A model generated the notes under the pieces. It made no database searches. It saw nothing but the letters and a program-made list of their open reading frames with translations, and had not been told where the DNA came from. Below, one piece after another: positions 31,926 to 41,920 of a DNA stretch of 64,000 nucleotides (position 1 is the first letter of the stretch; every line of letters starts with the position of its first letter). Source of the DNA: Scandinavium sp036409475 (lineage in GTDB: Bacteria > Pseudomonadota > Gammaproteobacteria > Enterobacterales > Enterobacteriaceae); NCBI RefSeq assembly GCF_036409475.1, contig NZ_JAYRCK010000010.1:88194-152193 (forward strand), given 5' to 3'. The position numbers and the translations under genes were made by a program.

Positions 31926-31992
31926 TAAATTGGGTGCGGTCTGATGCCCTCACCCCGTCCCTCTCCCACGGGAGAGGGTGCACACACTAAAA

Positions 31993-32013
31993 AACCTTCT
32001 TAGAAAGAAGGTT
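31993..32013 (-). terminator. Terminator of edd-eda
   Basis: AACCTTCTT (31993-32001) and AAGAAGGTT (32005-32013) with a U tract on the minus strand, just after the eda stop. Confidence 0.85.
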
Positions 32014-32021
32014 TTTGCAGT

Positions 32022-32660
32022 TTATTTCGCGCCTTCAACCGCTTCGCGAGCAATTTTGGTGATGCGGTCGTAATCGCCAGATTCCAGCGCGTCGGCTGGT
32101 ACCAGCCAGGAACCGCCGATGCACAGCACGCTTTTCAGCGCCAGGTAGTCACGGTAGTTCGCAGGTGAGATGCCGCCAGTTGGGCAGAAACGGATGTGCG
32201 CGAACGGACCGGCAATCGCCTGCAGTGCTTTAGTGCCGCCGTTAGCTTCCGCCGGGAAGAATTTGAACTCTTTCAGGCCGTAATCCATGCCCAGCATCAG
32301 TTCAGACACAGTGCTGATCCCTGGGATCAGTGGGATAGTGCCTTCGGTAGCGGCTTTCAGCAGGGGCTCAGTCAGGCCCGGGCTGATGGCAAACTGCGCA
32401 CCAGCTTCGGTCACTTCTTTCAACTGCTGAACGTTAGTCACGGTACCTGCACCGACGATAGCGTCCGGCACTTCTTTCGCAATGGCGCGGATAGCGTCCA
32501 TTGCACATGCAGTACGCAGCGTCACTTCCAGTACGCGCACGCCACCGGCAACCAGCGCTTTCGCCATTGGCACCGCGTGTTCCAGTTTGTTAACCACGAT
32601 AACCGGGACGACCGGGCCGTTGGTCAGGATTGCTTCTGCTGTTGTTTTCCAGTTTTTCAT
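32022..32660 (-). CDS. eda: KHG/KDPG aldolase
   Basis: 212 residues (E. coli 213). Glu45 in RVLEVTLRT and the Schiff-base Lys133 in EFKFFPAE are present. It splits 2-keto-3-deoxy-6-phosphogluconate into pyruvate and glyceraldehyde 3-phosphate, the last Entner-Doudoroff step. Downstream of edd in one operon. Confidence 0.97.
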   Translation of the reverse strand: MKNWKTTAEAILTNGPVVPVIVVNKLEHAVPMAKALVAGGVRVLEVTLRTACAMDAIRAIAKEVPDAIVGAGTVTNVQQLKEVTEAGAQFAISPGLTEPLLKAATEGTIPLIPGISTVSELMLGMDYGLKEFKFFPAEANGGTKALQAIAGPFAHIRFCPTGGISPANYRDYLALKSVLCIGGSWLVPADALESGDYDRITKIAREAVEGAK

Positions 32661-32699
32661 CAGAGTTGTTCTCTCGCCAGAATGAGTAAACTTGTCGTA

Positions 32700-34511
32700 T
32701 TAAAAAGTGATGCAGGTTGCGCCCTGCTCCGCACCAGAGAGGTTTTCACGCAGCGCGCCAAACATCTCGCGCCCGGTGCCCACTCGTTGTGCGCTCAAAT
32801 CAGGAATATGTGGCTTACGAGCCGCCAGTTCCGCTTCATCTACCAGCAGGGTCAGTTCACCTGTCTGGCCATTGACACGAATCATGTCGCCATCGTGGAC
32901 TTTCGCCAGCAGACCCCCGTCGTAAGCTTCCGGGGTGACGTGGATGGCTGAAGGTACTTTACCGGATGCACCGGAAAGGCGTCCATCGGTGACTAATGCT
33001 ATTTTGAAACGGCGGTCCAATAATACACCTAATGGCGGCATAAGTTTATGTAATTCTGGCATGCCGTTGGCTTTTGGTCCCTGAAGACGCACTACCACCA
33101 CGCAATCTTTGTCCAGCAGCCCTGCTTCGAAGGCGGGCAATACGTCATGCTGGCTTTCAAAGACTACCGCTGGCGCTTCGATAATCTGGTTCTCAACCGG
33201 TACGGCAGAGGTTTTCATCACCGCGCGTCCCAGGTTACCGCTCAGCACTTTGGTGCCACCGTGATGAGAGAAAGGTTTATCAAAGCTGGCGATAACCGCT
33301 TCATCCAGCGACGCCTGCGCCCCTTCACGCCAGTCCAGTTCACCGTTATTCAGCCATGGCTCCAGGGTGTAACGATGCAGGCCATGACCGGCCACGGTGT
33401 CCACGTCTTCATGCAGCAATCCGCCTTTCAGCAGTTCACGCACCAGCACAGGCACGCCGCCCGCCGCCTGGAAGTGGTTGATATCCGCAGGACCGTTCGG
33501 GTACAAACGCGCCATCAGCGGCACCACATCAGACAGATCAGAGAAATCATCCCAGTTAATGATGATACCTGCCGCGCGAGCCATTGCCACGATATGCATG
33601 GTGTGGTTAGTCGAACCGCCGGTAGCCAGCAGCGCGACAATACCGTTCACCACCACTTTCTCATCGAACATTTTACCGAGCGGCATCCATTCGTTGCCGT
33701 TACCGGTCATACGCGTCACCTGGCGTGCAGCTGCCGCAGTCAGCAGCTCACGCATTGGCGCATCCGGATGTACGAACGACGAGCCCGGCAACTGCATGCC
33801 CATAAACTCAATAACCATCTGGTTGGTATTGGCTGTGCCGTAGAAAGTACAGGTGCCTGGCGCGTGATAAGAAGCCGCTTCAGATTCCAGCAGCGCCATG
33901 CGATCCACTTTGCCTTCAGCGTAAAGCTGACGAATGCGCACTTTTTCTTTGTTCGGCAGACCGCTCGCCATGGGGCCAGACGGAATGAAAATGGAAGGGA
34001 GATGACCGAAGGAAAGCGCCGCCATTGCCAGACCCGGGACAATTTTATCGCACACGCCCAGATACAGCGCGCCATCAAACATATTGTGAGACAGCCCCAC
34101 CGCCGCGGACATCGCAATCACTTCACGGCTCAGCAAAGAAAGCTCCATGCCGTCCTGACCTTGCGTCACACCATCACACATGGCAGGAACCCCGCCAGCG
34201 ACCTGACCGACCGCGTTGACGCTGTGCAGCGCTTTGCGGATCACATCCGGATAGTGCTCGTAGGGCTGATGTGCCGACAGCATATCGTTGTAGGAAGTAA
34301 TGATCGCAATATTGTTACGCAGCATGCTTTTCAGCGACGCTTTATCATCGGGCTGGCAGGCAGCAAAGCCATGAGCCAAATTCCCACACGCCAGACTGGA
34401 GCGTTGGACGGTATCGGATTTGGCCTGCTTAATCCTGGCGAGGTAGGCACTGCGGGTCTTTTGTGAGCGTTCAACAATGCGTTGTGTTACGCGTAACAAT
34501 ACAGGATTCAT
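32700..34511 (-). CDS. edd: 6-phosphogluconate dehydratase
   Basis: 603 residues, the E. coli length. IlvD/Edd family, with Cys residues in GVCDKIVPG and GTCTFYGTAN that hold the [4Fe-4S] cluster. It makes KDPG from 6-phosphogluconate. First gene of edd-eda; a GntR-box-like site lies 195 bases upstream. Confidence 0.97.
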   Translation of the reverse strand: MNPVLLRVTQRIVERSQKTRSAYLARIKQAKSDTVQRSSLACGNLAHGFAACQPDDKASLKSMLRNNIAIITSYNDMLSAHQPYEHYPDVIRKALHSVNAVGQVAGGVPAMCDGVTQGQDGMELSLLSREVIAMSAAVGLSHNMFDGALYLGVCDKIVPGLAMAALSFGHLPSIFIPSGPMASGLPNKEKVRIRQLYAEGKVDRMALLESEAASYHAPGTCTFYGTANTNQMVIEFMGMQLPGSSFVHPDAPMRELLTAAAARQVTRMTGNGNEWMPLGKMFDEKVVVNGIVALLATGGSTNHTMHIVAMARAAGIIINWDDFSDLSDVVPLMARLYPNGPADINHFQAAGGVPVLVRELLKGGLLHEDVDTVAGHGLHRYTLEPWLNNGELDWREGAQASLDEAVIASFDKPFSHHGGTKVLSGNLGRAVMKTSAVPVENQIIEAPAVVFESQHDVLPAFEAGLLDKDCVVVVRLQGPKANGMPELHKLMPPLGVLLDRRFKIALVTDGRLSGASGKVPSAIHVTPEAYDGGLLAKVHDGDMIRVNGQTGELTLLVDEAELAARKPHIPDLSAQRVGTGREMFGALRENLSGAEQGATCITF

Positions 34512-34633
34512 AAAAGCTCCTCAAACTCTGAGTGTCTGGGCTTAGGCATTAACACGAAGTTCAGGAGTGATTAACAATGCTGAAACGCGCGTGTGCTGTA
34601 GCTCAGGGGCAAATTCATCTCCCTTGAGTGTAA

Positions 34634-34667
34634 TAAAAAAAGCCCCGGTGGTGAACCACCTGGGGCT
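34634..34667 (-). terminator. Terminator of zwf
   Basis: AGCCCC-GGTGG, loop, CCACC-TGGGGCT (34641-34667), followed on the minus strand by a run of U (34634-34640). About 80 bases after the zwf stop. Confidence 0.85.
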
Positions 34668-34705
34668 TAAATGCGCAAATATCGCACGAGATGCTGTGTC
34701 AGATC

Positions 34706-34721
34706 ATGTTACCGGTAAAAT
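34706..34721. promoter_or_regulatory. GntR operator-like site between zwf and edd
   Basis: ATGTTACCGGTAAAAT differs from the GntR consensus ATGTTACCGGTAACAT at one position. GntR represses edd-eda in the absence of gluconate. The site lies upstream of the zwf terminator, so an edd promoter here would have to read through it or the operator acts from a distance. Confidence 0.7.
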
Positions 34722-34746
34722 ACCCTGATCGGAGTAGCGTCTGATT

Positions 34747-36222
34747 TTACTCGAACTCGTTCCAGGAGCGGCCGTCACGGGTGATCATCGCCACGGAAGC
34801 GACCGGTCCCCATGTGCCTGCCTGATACGGTTTTGGCGCATCCTGATCGGCGGCCCACGCTTCGGTGATGGAGTCGACCCATTTCCACGCCTCTTCCACT
34901 TCATCACGACGCACGAACAGCGCCTGAATGCCGCGCATGGTTTCCAGCAGCAGACGCTCGTAGGCATCGGCCAGATGCGTTTCGTTGAAGGTCTCGGAGT
35001 AGCTCAGATCCAGCTTGGTAGTCTGCAGGTTGTGCTTGTGATCCAGACCCGGCACTTTGTTGAGGATCTGAATGTCCACGCCTTCGTCCGGCTGCAAACG
35101 AATGGTCAGCTTATTCTGTGGAAGCTCCTGCCAGGACTCTTTAAACAGGTTGAGTTCTGGGGTTTTGAAGTAAACGACAACTTCGGAACATTTGGTCGGC
35201 AGACGTTTACCGGTACGCAGGTAGAACGGCACGCCAGCCCAGCGCCAGTCGTCGATATCCACACGGATAGCCACGAAGGTTTCGGTGTTGCTGCTCTTGT
35301 TTGCGCCTTCTTCTTCCAGATAGCCCGGCACTTTTTTGCCCTGGGCAAACCCGGCAGTGTACTGACCGCGCACGGTTTTATCACGCACATTTGAGCGGTC
35401 GATACGACGCAGCGATTTCAGCACTTTCACTTTCGCATCGCGAATGCTGTCCGCGCTCAGGTCAGACGGCGGTGACATCGCAATCATGCACAGAATTTGC
35501 AGCAGGTGGTTCTGGATCATGTCGCGCATCTGCCCGGCCTGATCGAAATACCCCCAACGGCCTTCGATGCCCACTTCTTCCGCCACGGTGATTTCCACGT
35601 GATCGATAGTGCGGGAATCCCAGTTGTTGACGAACAGGGAGTTGGCAAAGCGCAGCGCCAGCAGGTTCAGCACCGTTTCTTTACCGAGATAGTGGTCGAT
35701 ACGGTAAACCTGGCACTCTTCGAAGTATTCGCCCACCTGGTCGTTGATTTCGCGGGAGGTTGCCAGGGACGTACCCAGCGGTTTCTCCATCACGACGCGT
35801 GCCGGTTTGGCGTTGAGCTTCGCTTCGCCCAGCCCTTTGCAGATGGCGCCAAAGGTGCTTGGCGGCATCGCGAAATAGTTGATGGTCACGCGCTCTTTCT
35901 GATCGAGCATTTTACCCAAACGGGTGAAGGCTTTGGTGTCGTTGACATCCAGATTGCAGAAGTCCAGGCGACCGCTAAGGGTGTCCCACAGACTCTCGTC
36001 AATCTTCTCCTTCATGAAGGTTTCCAGCGCCTCGCGCACCACTTTGGTGTATGCATCTTTATCCCAATCGGCACGCCCTACCCCAAGGATACGGGTGTCC
36101 GGATGGATCTGACCCGCTTTCTCCAGTTGATACAGGGAAGGCAGCAATTTACGACGCGCCAGATCGCCTTTCGCGCCGAAAATGACCAGATCGCATGCCT
36201 GGGCCGTTTGCGTTACCGCCAT
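34747..36222 (-). CDS. zwf: Glucose-6-phosphate 1-dehydrogenase
   Basis: 491 residues, the E. coli length. FGAKGDLARRKLLPSLYQL binds NADP and RIDHYLGKE is the substrate signature. First step of the pentose phosphate and Entner-Doudoroff routes. Divergent from hexR, whose product represses zwf. Confidence 0.97.
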   Translation of the reverse strand: MAVTQTAQACDLVIFGAKGDLARRKLLPSLYQLEKAGQIHPDTRILGVGRADWDKDAYTKVVREALETFMKEKIDESLWDTLSGRLDFCNLDVNDTKAFTRLGKMLDQKERVTINYFAMPPSTFGAICKGLGEAKLNAKPARVVMEKPLGTSLATSREINDQVGEYFEECQVYRIDHYLGKETVLNLLALRFANSLFVNNWDSRTIDHVEITVAEEVGIEGRWGYFDQAGQMRDMIQNHLLQILCMIAMSPPSDLSADSIRDAKVKVLKSLRRIDRSNVRDKTVRGQYTAGFAQGKKVPGYLEEEGANKSSNTETFVAIRVDIDDWRWAGVPFYLRTGKRLPTKCSEVVVYFKTPELNLFKESWQELPQNKLTIRLQPDEGVDIQILNKVPGLDHKHNLQTTKLDLSYSETFNETHLADAYERLLLETMRGIQALFVRRDEVEEAWKWVDSITEAWAADQDAPKPYQAGTWGPVASVAMITRDGRSWNEFE

Positions 36223-36578
36223 GTCATTCTCCTCAGTTGGATTGCCTGGTGCTTCTGCCAGGCGCTATTTGTAATTTTCTTACGCTGCACTGTACTGTGT
36301 TTACGTGAATGTCGAAACCCTGAACCGCCCGTCGACGCCATATAAAGGCATTTTCGGGAAAAAGAGGGCATCATTTCCGAGTCAATCGCTTCATTTTGTT
36401 CGTCATTTCGCCAGTTCACGTCGGGAAAAAGGCGACTCTGATCATGTAATGAAAAAAAACAACGTAAATTGTCCTCTTTCCTCAGCATTGCCGCGGGCAC
36501 AGGGGTATATTCTCACTAAAATGCATGCCGATTTCATCCATTAATGGAATCGCTTTCACCGATGAGCGTCTGTTAACC
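36223..36578. other. zwf-hexR divergent regulatory gap
   Basis: 356 bases without a gene. TGTAAT at 36445-36450 could be half of a HexR site, but no clear full palindrome is seen. The rest shows no recognisable motif. Confidence 0.5.
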
Positions 36579-37448
36579 ATGAACATGCTGGAAAAAATCC
36601 AGTCTCACCTGGAAAACCTTAGCAAATCCGAGCGGAAAGTGGCGGAAGTGATCCTCGCCTCCCCGAGTCAGGCCATCCACTCCAGTATTGCCACGCTGGC
36701 GCTTCAGGCTGCCGTTAGCGAACCTACCGTCAACCGTTTCTGCCGTAGCCTGGACACCCGAGGCTTCCCTGATTTTAAGCTGCATCTGGCACAAAGTCTT
36801 GCGAACGGCACGCCTTACGTAAACCGTAATGTCGATGAAGACGACAGCGTTGAAGCCTACACGGGGAAAATCTTCGAATCGGCCATGGCAAGCCTCGACC
36901 ATGTACGGCAATCTCTTGATATGTCGGCCATCAATCGTGCGGTGGATTTGCTGACTCAGTCCAGGAAAATTGCCTTCTTCGGGCTGGGTTCTTCCGCCGC
37001 TGTCGCGCACGATGCCATGAACAAGTTTTTCCGCTTCAACGTGCCGGTTATCTATTCCGATGACATTGTCCTGCAAAGAATGAGCTGTATGAATTGCAGC
37101 GATGGCGACGTAGTGGTGCTGATTTCCCACACCGGGCGAACCAAGAACCTGGTCGAACTTGCGCAGCTCGCAAGGGAAAACGACGCCATGGTTATCGCCC
37201 TCACCTCCGCAGGCACGCCACTGGCGCGTGAGGCTTCTCTGGCCATTACGCTGGACGTGCCGGAAGATACCGACATTTATATGCCAATGGTTTCTCGCCT
37301 TGCCCAGCTCACCGTGATTGATGTGCTTGCCACGGGCTTTACTTTGCGGCGTGGCGCAAAATTCCGGGATAACTTGAAGCGGGTCAAGGAAGCATTAAAA
37401 GAATCGCGGTTTGATAAGGAACTGCGGCTTGGCAGTGAAAATCATTAA
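36579..37448 (+). CDS. hexR: HexR, RpiR-family regulator of glucose metabolism
   Basis: 289 residues from ATG 36579. N-terminal HTH (SIATLALQAAVSEPTVNRFCRSL) and C-terminal SIS sugar-phosphate domain (IAFFGLGSSAAVAHDA, VVVLISHTGRTKN) that senses KDPG. It represses zwf, edd-eda and related genes until KDPG accumulates. Lies between zwf and pykA as in E. coli. Confidence 0.95.
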   Translation: MNMLEKIQSHLENLSKSERKVAEVILASPSQAIHSSIATLALQAAVSEPTVNRFCRSLDTRGFPDFKLHLAQSLANGTPYVNRNVDEDDSVEAYTGKIFESAMASLDHVRQSLDMSAINRAVDLLTQSRKIAFFGLGSSAAVAHDAMNKFFRFNVPVIYSDDIVLQRMSCMNCSDGDVVVLISHTGRTKNLVELAQLARENDAMVIALTSAGTPLAREASLAITLDVPEDTDIYMPMVSRLAQLTVIDVLATGFTLRRGAKFRDNLKRVKEALKESRFDKELRLGSENH

Positions 37449-37572
37449 AATCTTATAACAAGCTTGTAACCTATTTGTACATTCGGGTAAGTTCCAGCAG
37501 TAGACTATGCACAGGCGGACCCCCGATTCCTGTTCACACAACACCAAAATTGTTTCAGCAACGGAGTATTAC

Positions 37573-39015
37573 ATGTCCAGAAGGCTTCGCAGAACCAAAA
37601 TCGTGACCACGTTAGGCCCGGCGACCGACCGCGATAATAACCTGGAGAAGGTTATTGCTGCTGGTGCGAACGTTGTCCGCATGAACTTCTCTCACGGCAG
37701 CGCCGAAGATCATAAGCTTCGTGCCGATAAAGTCCGTGAGATAGCCGCCAAACTGGGTCGTCACGTCGCCATTCTTGGCGATCTGCAGGGACCAAAAATC
37801 CGTGTGTCTACCTTCAAAGAAGGGAAAGTGTTCCTGAACATTGGCGACAAATTCCTGCTTGATGCCAACCTGGGCAAAGGCGAAGGCGACAAAGACAAAG
37901 TCGGTATCGACTACAAAGGCCTGCCTGCTGACGTTGTGCCTGGCGATATCCTGCTGTTAGACGATGGTCGTGTGCAGCTTAAAGTGCTCGAAGTTCAGGG
38001 CATGAAAGTGTTCACCGAAGTCACCGTTGGTGGCCCACTGTCCAACAATAAAGGCATCAACAAACTGGGTGGCGGCCTGTCCGCAGAAGCCCTGACTGAA
38101 AAAGACAAAGCCGATATCCAGACCGCCGCCCTGATTGGCGTCGACTATCTGGCCGTGTCCTTCCCGCGCTGCGGTGAAGACCTGAACTACGCGCGCCGCC
38201 TGGCTCGCGATGCAGGTTGTGATGCCAAAATCGTCGCGAAAGTGGAACGTGCCGAAGCGGTCTGCAGCCAGGACGCGATGGACGATATCATCCTCGCCTC
38301 CGACGTAGTAATGGTTGCACGTGGTGACCTGGGTGTTGAAATTGGCGACCCGGAACTGGTCGGCATTCAGAAAGCGCTGATTCGTCGCGCTCGTCAGCTG
38401 AACCGCGCGGTGATCACCGCCACTCAGATGATGGAATCGATGATCACCAACCCAATGCCAACCCGTGCAGAAGTCATGGACGTGGCTAACGCCGTGCTGG
38501 ATGGTACCGATGCGGTGATGCTTTCTGCGGAAACCGCAGCAGGCCAGTATCCTTCTGAAACCGTTGCCGCCATGGCACGCGTTTGTCTGGGTGCCGAAAA
38601 AATCCCAAGTATCAACGTCTCCAAGCACCGTCTGGATGTGCAGTTTGATAACGTGGAAGAAGCCATTGCGATGTCCGCGATGTATGCCGCCAACCACCTG
38701 AAAGGGGTTTCCGCGATTATCTCTATGACCGAATCAGGCCGTACTGCCCTGATGACGTCTCGTATCAGTTCCGGCCTGCCGATTTTCGCCATGTCCCGTC
38801 ATGAACGCACGCTGAACCTGACGTCCCTGTACCGCGGTGTAACTCCGGTCCACTTCGACAGCGCAACCGACGGTGTGGCCGCAGCCAGCGACGCAGTTAA
38901 CCTGCTGCGCGATAAAGGCTACCTGGTATCCGGTGACCTGGTTATCGTGACCCAGGGTGACGTGATGAGTACCATTGGCACCACCAACACGACACGTATT
39001 CTGACTGTCGAATAA
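37573..39015 (+). CDS. pykA: Pyruvate kinase II
   Basis: 480 residues from ATG 37573 (GGAG eight bases upstream). KIVTTLGPA, KVERAEAV, MVARGDLGVEI and ATQMMESM are the substrate and metal-binding motifs. It makes pyruvate and ATP from phosphoenolpyruvate; the type II enzyme is activated by AMP. Confidence 0.97.
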   Translation: MSRRLRRTKIVTTLGPATDRDNNLEKVIAAGANVVRMNFSHGSAEDHKLRADKVREIAAKLGRHVAILGDLQGPKIRVSTFKEGKVFLNIGDKFLLDANLGKGEGDKDKVGIDYKGLPADVVPGDILLLDDGRVQLKVLEVQGMKVFTEVTVGGPLSNNKGINKLGGGLSAEALTEKDKADIQTAALIGVDYLAVSFPRCGEDLNYARRLARDAGCDAKIVAKVERAEAVCSQDAMDDIILASDVVMVARGDLGVEIGDPELVGIQKALIRRARQLNRAVITATQMMESMITNPMPTRAEVMDVANAVLDGTDAVMLSAETAAGQYPSETVAAMARVCLGAEKIPSINVSKHRLDVQFDNVEEAIAMSAMYAANHLKGVSAIISMTESGRTALMTSRISSGLPIFAMSRHERTLNLTSLYRGVTPVHFDSATDGVAAASDAVNLLRDKGYLVSGDLVIVTQGDVMSTIGTTNTTRILTVE

Positions 39016-39034
39016 TATCTCGCAAATCTCTCCA

Positions 39035-39060
39035 CTGCCGGGTCTCCCCGGCAGTTTTTT
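39035..39060 (+). terminator. Terminator of pykA
   Basis: CTGCCGGG (39035-39042), loop TCTC, CCCGGCAG (39047-39054), then six T. It marks the left boundary of the inserted effector cassette. Confidence 0.9.
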
Positions 39061-39237
39061 ATTCCCTCATCCCTTTATCGCTGCGGTTCATTTTCCTTAT
39101 TTTTATTTTCCGCCAATTTATTTTTTCATTACGTTACGTTATTCGCAACACACCCCAATATAAAAGGAATACACTCAAAGCCCGAGCGTACGTTCACTGA
39201 CATATATTCATCACGCTGATGGAAGGGACATTCCAGA

Positions 39238-41226
39238 ATGAGCAACATCTCTTATTTAAGGATGACGGGCGAGCGCCAGGGGAAAATATCTTCAGGCTGC
39301 AGCACGGAACAATCCATCGGGAACCGTTTTCAGTATCAACATGAAGATGAAATTCTTGTCTATCAGCTTTCTGCTGCCTGGTCAGGCTCCCAAGGTGGCA
39401 TCCATCACCGGGGGCTGCGTTTCACTAAGCCCATCGACAAATGTTCGCCGCTACTGACCAACGCGATTAATGAAAATGAAAAGCTCCAGCTCACTTTTGA
39501 TTTTTATCGCACTGACCGTTATGGCCGTCAGGAGAAATATTTCCAAATAGAACTGCGCGGCACGTCCATTCAGAAAATTCAGACATCTATTGTTGCGGAT
39601 ATTCTTGACAGCGAAGATATTACTGTGAGCTATGAATATGCTCGCAGCAAACATCTTATTGCTAATACAGAATTCAGCGACCTGATCCTGCCAGATAACT
39701 ATAACCAGCGCTTTCCAGCCAATGAGACAAAACAGCCCGATAAGCGAAAAATGAAGTTAACGCTTGGGGTGTTTTTTGATGGAACCGGTAATAACGCCGT
39801 CAATACGCAAAATATGCTGACAGCCTGCACCGCCGCACACTATGACCTCTCCGATCCGGATGCCGAAAGCATCCTTGCGCGTACGGTTCAGGAAAATATG
39901 GGGCTCTCCGGGGTCGGGGCCACCAGCTATATCGGCGGCTACACGAATATTCACTGGCTCAATACGTTGTACAAAACGAATCTCCCCATTGATTCCGGGC
40001 AAGCCCAGGTCGCAATTTATGTCGAAGGGGTAGGCACCGAAGCGGGCAAACCAGACAGCATGGTCGGGCTAACATTGGGCGTGGCGGATACCGGCGTGAT
40101 TGCTAAGACAGATTTGGCGGTGAAGCAGATTGCGGGGGCGATAAAAGAGGTGTTGCGAAAACTAAGGCCACAATTACTAGGGTGCGAACTCACAGTCACT
40201 GCCTTTCAGTTTGATATCTTCGGTTTTAGCCGCGGCGCCGCTGCCGCACGTCACTTGGCCAACCGTATACAGAACAAAGATCTGGCGATCATCAATGCCA
40301 TCCGCTATGGAATGGGCGATGTCGAATACTCCGGCGCGCCTGCTGGTAAAACCCGCTTTATCGGAATTTTCGATACGGTTGCCGCCATCGGGACACCGCA
40401 AAATGGCCTCAATCCTCACACTGCCAATACGGGTGAAGTGAATATCGTGCTGCGCCCTGGCGTAGCCGAGAAAGTATTCCATATCACTGCGCAGAACGAA
40501 TGCCGGTTTAACTTCGCCCTCAATAGCGTTCAACCCGCCTGGCCCGAACTGAGCCTACCGGGCGCGCACTCCGATATCGGCGGCGGTTATTTACCCATGG
40601 TGCGAGAAAACGTCTATCTCACGCGTCCCGCAGCCGAAACGGTGCCTCTTAGCACTCCGCCCCAGCATACGCGCGTATACCATCGAGCGATGGCTCAACT
40701 GCCCGCTCTGGAGGCTTCCAGCGCTATCGCACCAATTATCCGCACCCATGACATCAGCGCTGACACCTGGGAAAACGAGCGCATGCCCGCGCATCACCGC
40801 GAAGGCATGCAAAAACGCGCCTTTGCCGCCCTGGTGATGAAACAGAGAATCGTCAAGAACGACTGGTCGAAAGTGGTCTTGCGGGTGATGCTAGATGCGG
40901 CTCAGGAGGCGGGGGTGGTGTTTAAAGAAATATCGGAAAGTGATGGTTTTGATTTCAGCTCAACACTTTTAGAACTTTATCATTTGGCCATTTCAATGGG
41001 GCGAGATGCTCGCTCAACAGGCCAGAAGATAGGCTTTAGCCAACAAATCATCGATATCATCGCAAAAGATTACATCCACTGCTCGGCAAATTGGAACAGC
41101 ATCACTTTTGACGGAAAAGGGAAGGTTTATGGGGGAACATCATCTTCTGAAATAATAGGCTTTGTTAATCGCCCGGATGAAAACTGGCAGAGGACAATTT
41201 ACAATATGGACGGTAATAAGCAATGA
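39238..41226 (+). CDS. Hcp-fused type VI secretion effector with DUF2235 (Tle1-type) phospholipase
   Basis: 662 residues. Residues 1-150 are an Hcp tube protein (YLRMTGERQGKISSGCST, HEDEILVYQL, KPIDKCSPLL). From about 172 a DUF2235 lipase begins (KLTLGVFFDGTGNN); its nucleophile is Ser331 in GFSRG, with likely partners Asp379 (IFDTVAA) and His444 (PGAHSDIGGGY). Such fusions ride inside the secretion tube and hydrolyse the membrane phospholipids of rival cells. No other secretion genes are nearby, so the apparatus must be encoded elsewhere. It overlaps the first immunity gene by four bases. Inserted between pykA and lpxM. Confidence 0.88.
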   Translation: MSNISYLRMTGERQGKISSGCSTEQSIGNRFQYQHEDEILVYQLSAAWSGSQGGIHHRGLRFTKPIDKCSPLLTNAINENEKLQLTFDFYRTDRYGRQEKYFQIELRGTSIQKIQTSIVADILDSEDITVSYEYARSKHLIANTEFSDLILPDNYNQRFPANETKQPDKRKMKLTLGVFFDGTGNNAVNTQNMLTACTAAHYDLSDPDAESILARTVQENMGLSGVGATSYIGGYTNIHWLNTLYKTNLPIDSGQAQVAIYVEGVGTEAGKPDSMVGLTLGVADTGVIAKTDLAVKQIAGAIKEVLRKLRPQLLGCELTVTAFQFDIFGFSRGAAAARHLANRIQNKDLAIINAIRYGMGDVEYSGAPAGKTRFIGIFDTVAAIGTPQNGLNPHTANTGEVNIVLRPGVAEKVFHITAQNECRFNFALNSVQPAWPELSLPGAHSDIGGGYLPMVRENVYLTRPAAETVPLSTPPQHTRVYHRAMAQLPALEASSAIAPIIRTHDISADTWENERMPAHHREGMQKRAFAALVMKQRIVKNDWSKVVLRVMLDAAQEAGVVFKEISESDGFDFSSTLLELYHLAISMGRDARSTGQKIGFSQQIIDIIAKDYIHCSANWNSITFDGKGKVYGGTSSSEIIGFVNRPDENWQRTIYNMDGNKQ

Positions 41227-41879
41227 ATCATATTAAGCTATTTTGGCTAATAACTATTCTCACTATCGGTGGTTGTCAGTCGGCTCACCCTATAACTCCG
41301 GAAGAAACCGGCGAAATGCCTTATGGGCTCTGGGGATTTGTTTTCTTTACCCCCAATGCATTATTTGCCGATGTCAATTATGTTGCCATTATTGATGAAA
41401 AAAAGGTTCTCTACTCTTTCCGAACACTTGATGGTGTTGACGATGATTATTCCAGCGTAGGGCAATGGGGTACACGTTATATGCGTTTTGCGCAGTTCAA
41501 TAAAGCACGTCACCCTCCTCGTGCAATGTTGTTTTGCTGGGACTCTGTTATCGATAAAAAAACCTACGAAACGCACATTATCTTCCCCGAATCAATACGG
41601 GAAAAAATGAGTGTCTCGACGGGAATAGACTGGCTGGGAGATCAAGCCTGGTACAGCACCATTCTTTTTGGCTTAGCCCCGGAGGGGAAAGTTAAAATCT
41701 GGCTGCAAAACAGCGGTGGAGGCGACAACCTGCCTGTAGAACCAAAAAAAATCACCACACTTTCAGGGGATAAATTGGATGGCTGCAAGGGAATAACCAA
41801 TCATTCACAAGGTTATGGATATACAAAAAGTACCCGGGAATTTATTAAAGGCAAAACCTACCCGTATGGGGAATGGTAA
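41223..41879 (+). CDS. DUF2931 lipoprotein, probable effector immunity protein, copy 1
   Basis: 218 residues. MNHIKLFWLITILTIGGC is a lipoprotein signal with the lipid Cys at 18; the rest (TPEETGEMPYGLWGFVFFTP, KARHPPRAMLFCWDSV) is DUF2931. Overlap with the effector and a periplasmic location fit an immunity protein that blocks the lipase where it would act. The signal peptide differs from copies 2 and 3, whereas the body is almost the same. Confidence 0.8.
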   Translation: MNHIKLFWLITILTIGGCQSAHPITPEETGEMPYGLWGFVFFTPNALFADVNYVAIIDEKKVLYSFRTLDGVDDDYSSVGQWGTRYMRFAQFNKARHPPRAMLFCWDSVIDKKTYETHIIFPESIREKMSVSTGIDWLGDQAWYSTILFGLAPEGKVKIWLQNSGGGDNLPVEPKKITTLSGDKLDGCKGITNHSQGYGYTKSTREFIKGKTYPYGEW

Positions 41880-41920
41880 GGCGGGATGCTGATGCTTCAT
41901 AACATGGATGGCAATAAAAA

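Noticed and set aside
33147..34466. 439-codon open frame antisense to edd
   Set aside because: It is the shadow of a high-GC conserved gene on the other strand; no ribosome binding site or family resemblance, and the composition (Arg/His rich) is typical of an antisense reading.
35497..36345. 282-codon open frame antisense to zwf
   Set aside because: Same reason: zwf on the other strand is certain and the antisense product looks like nothing known.
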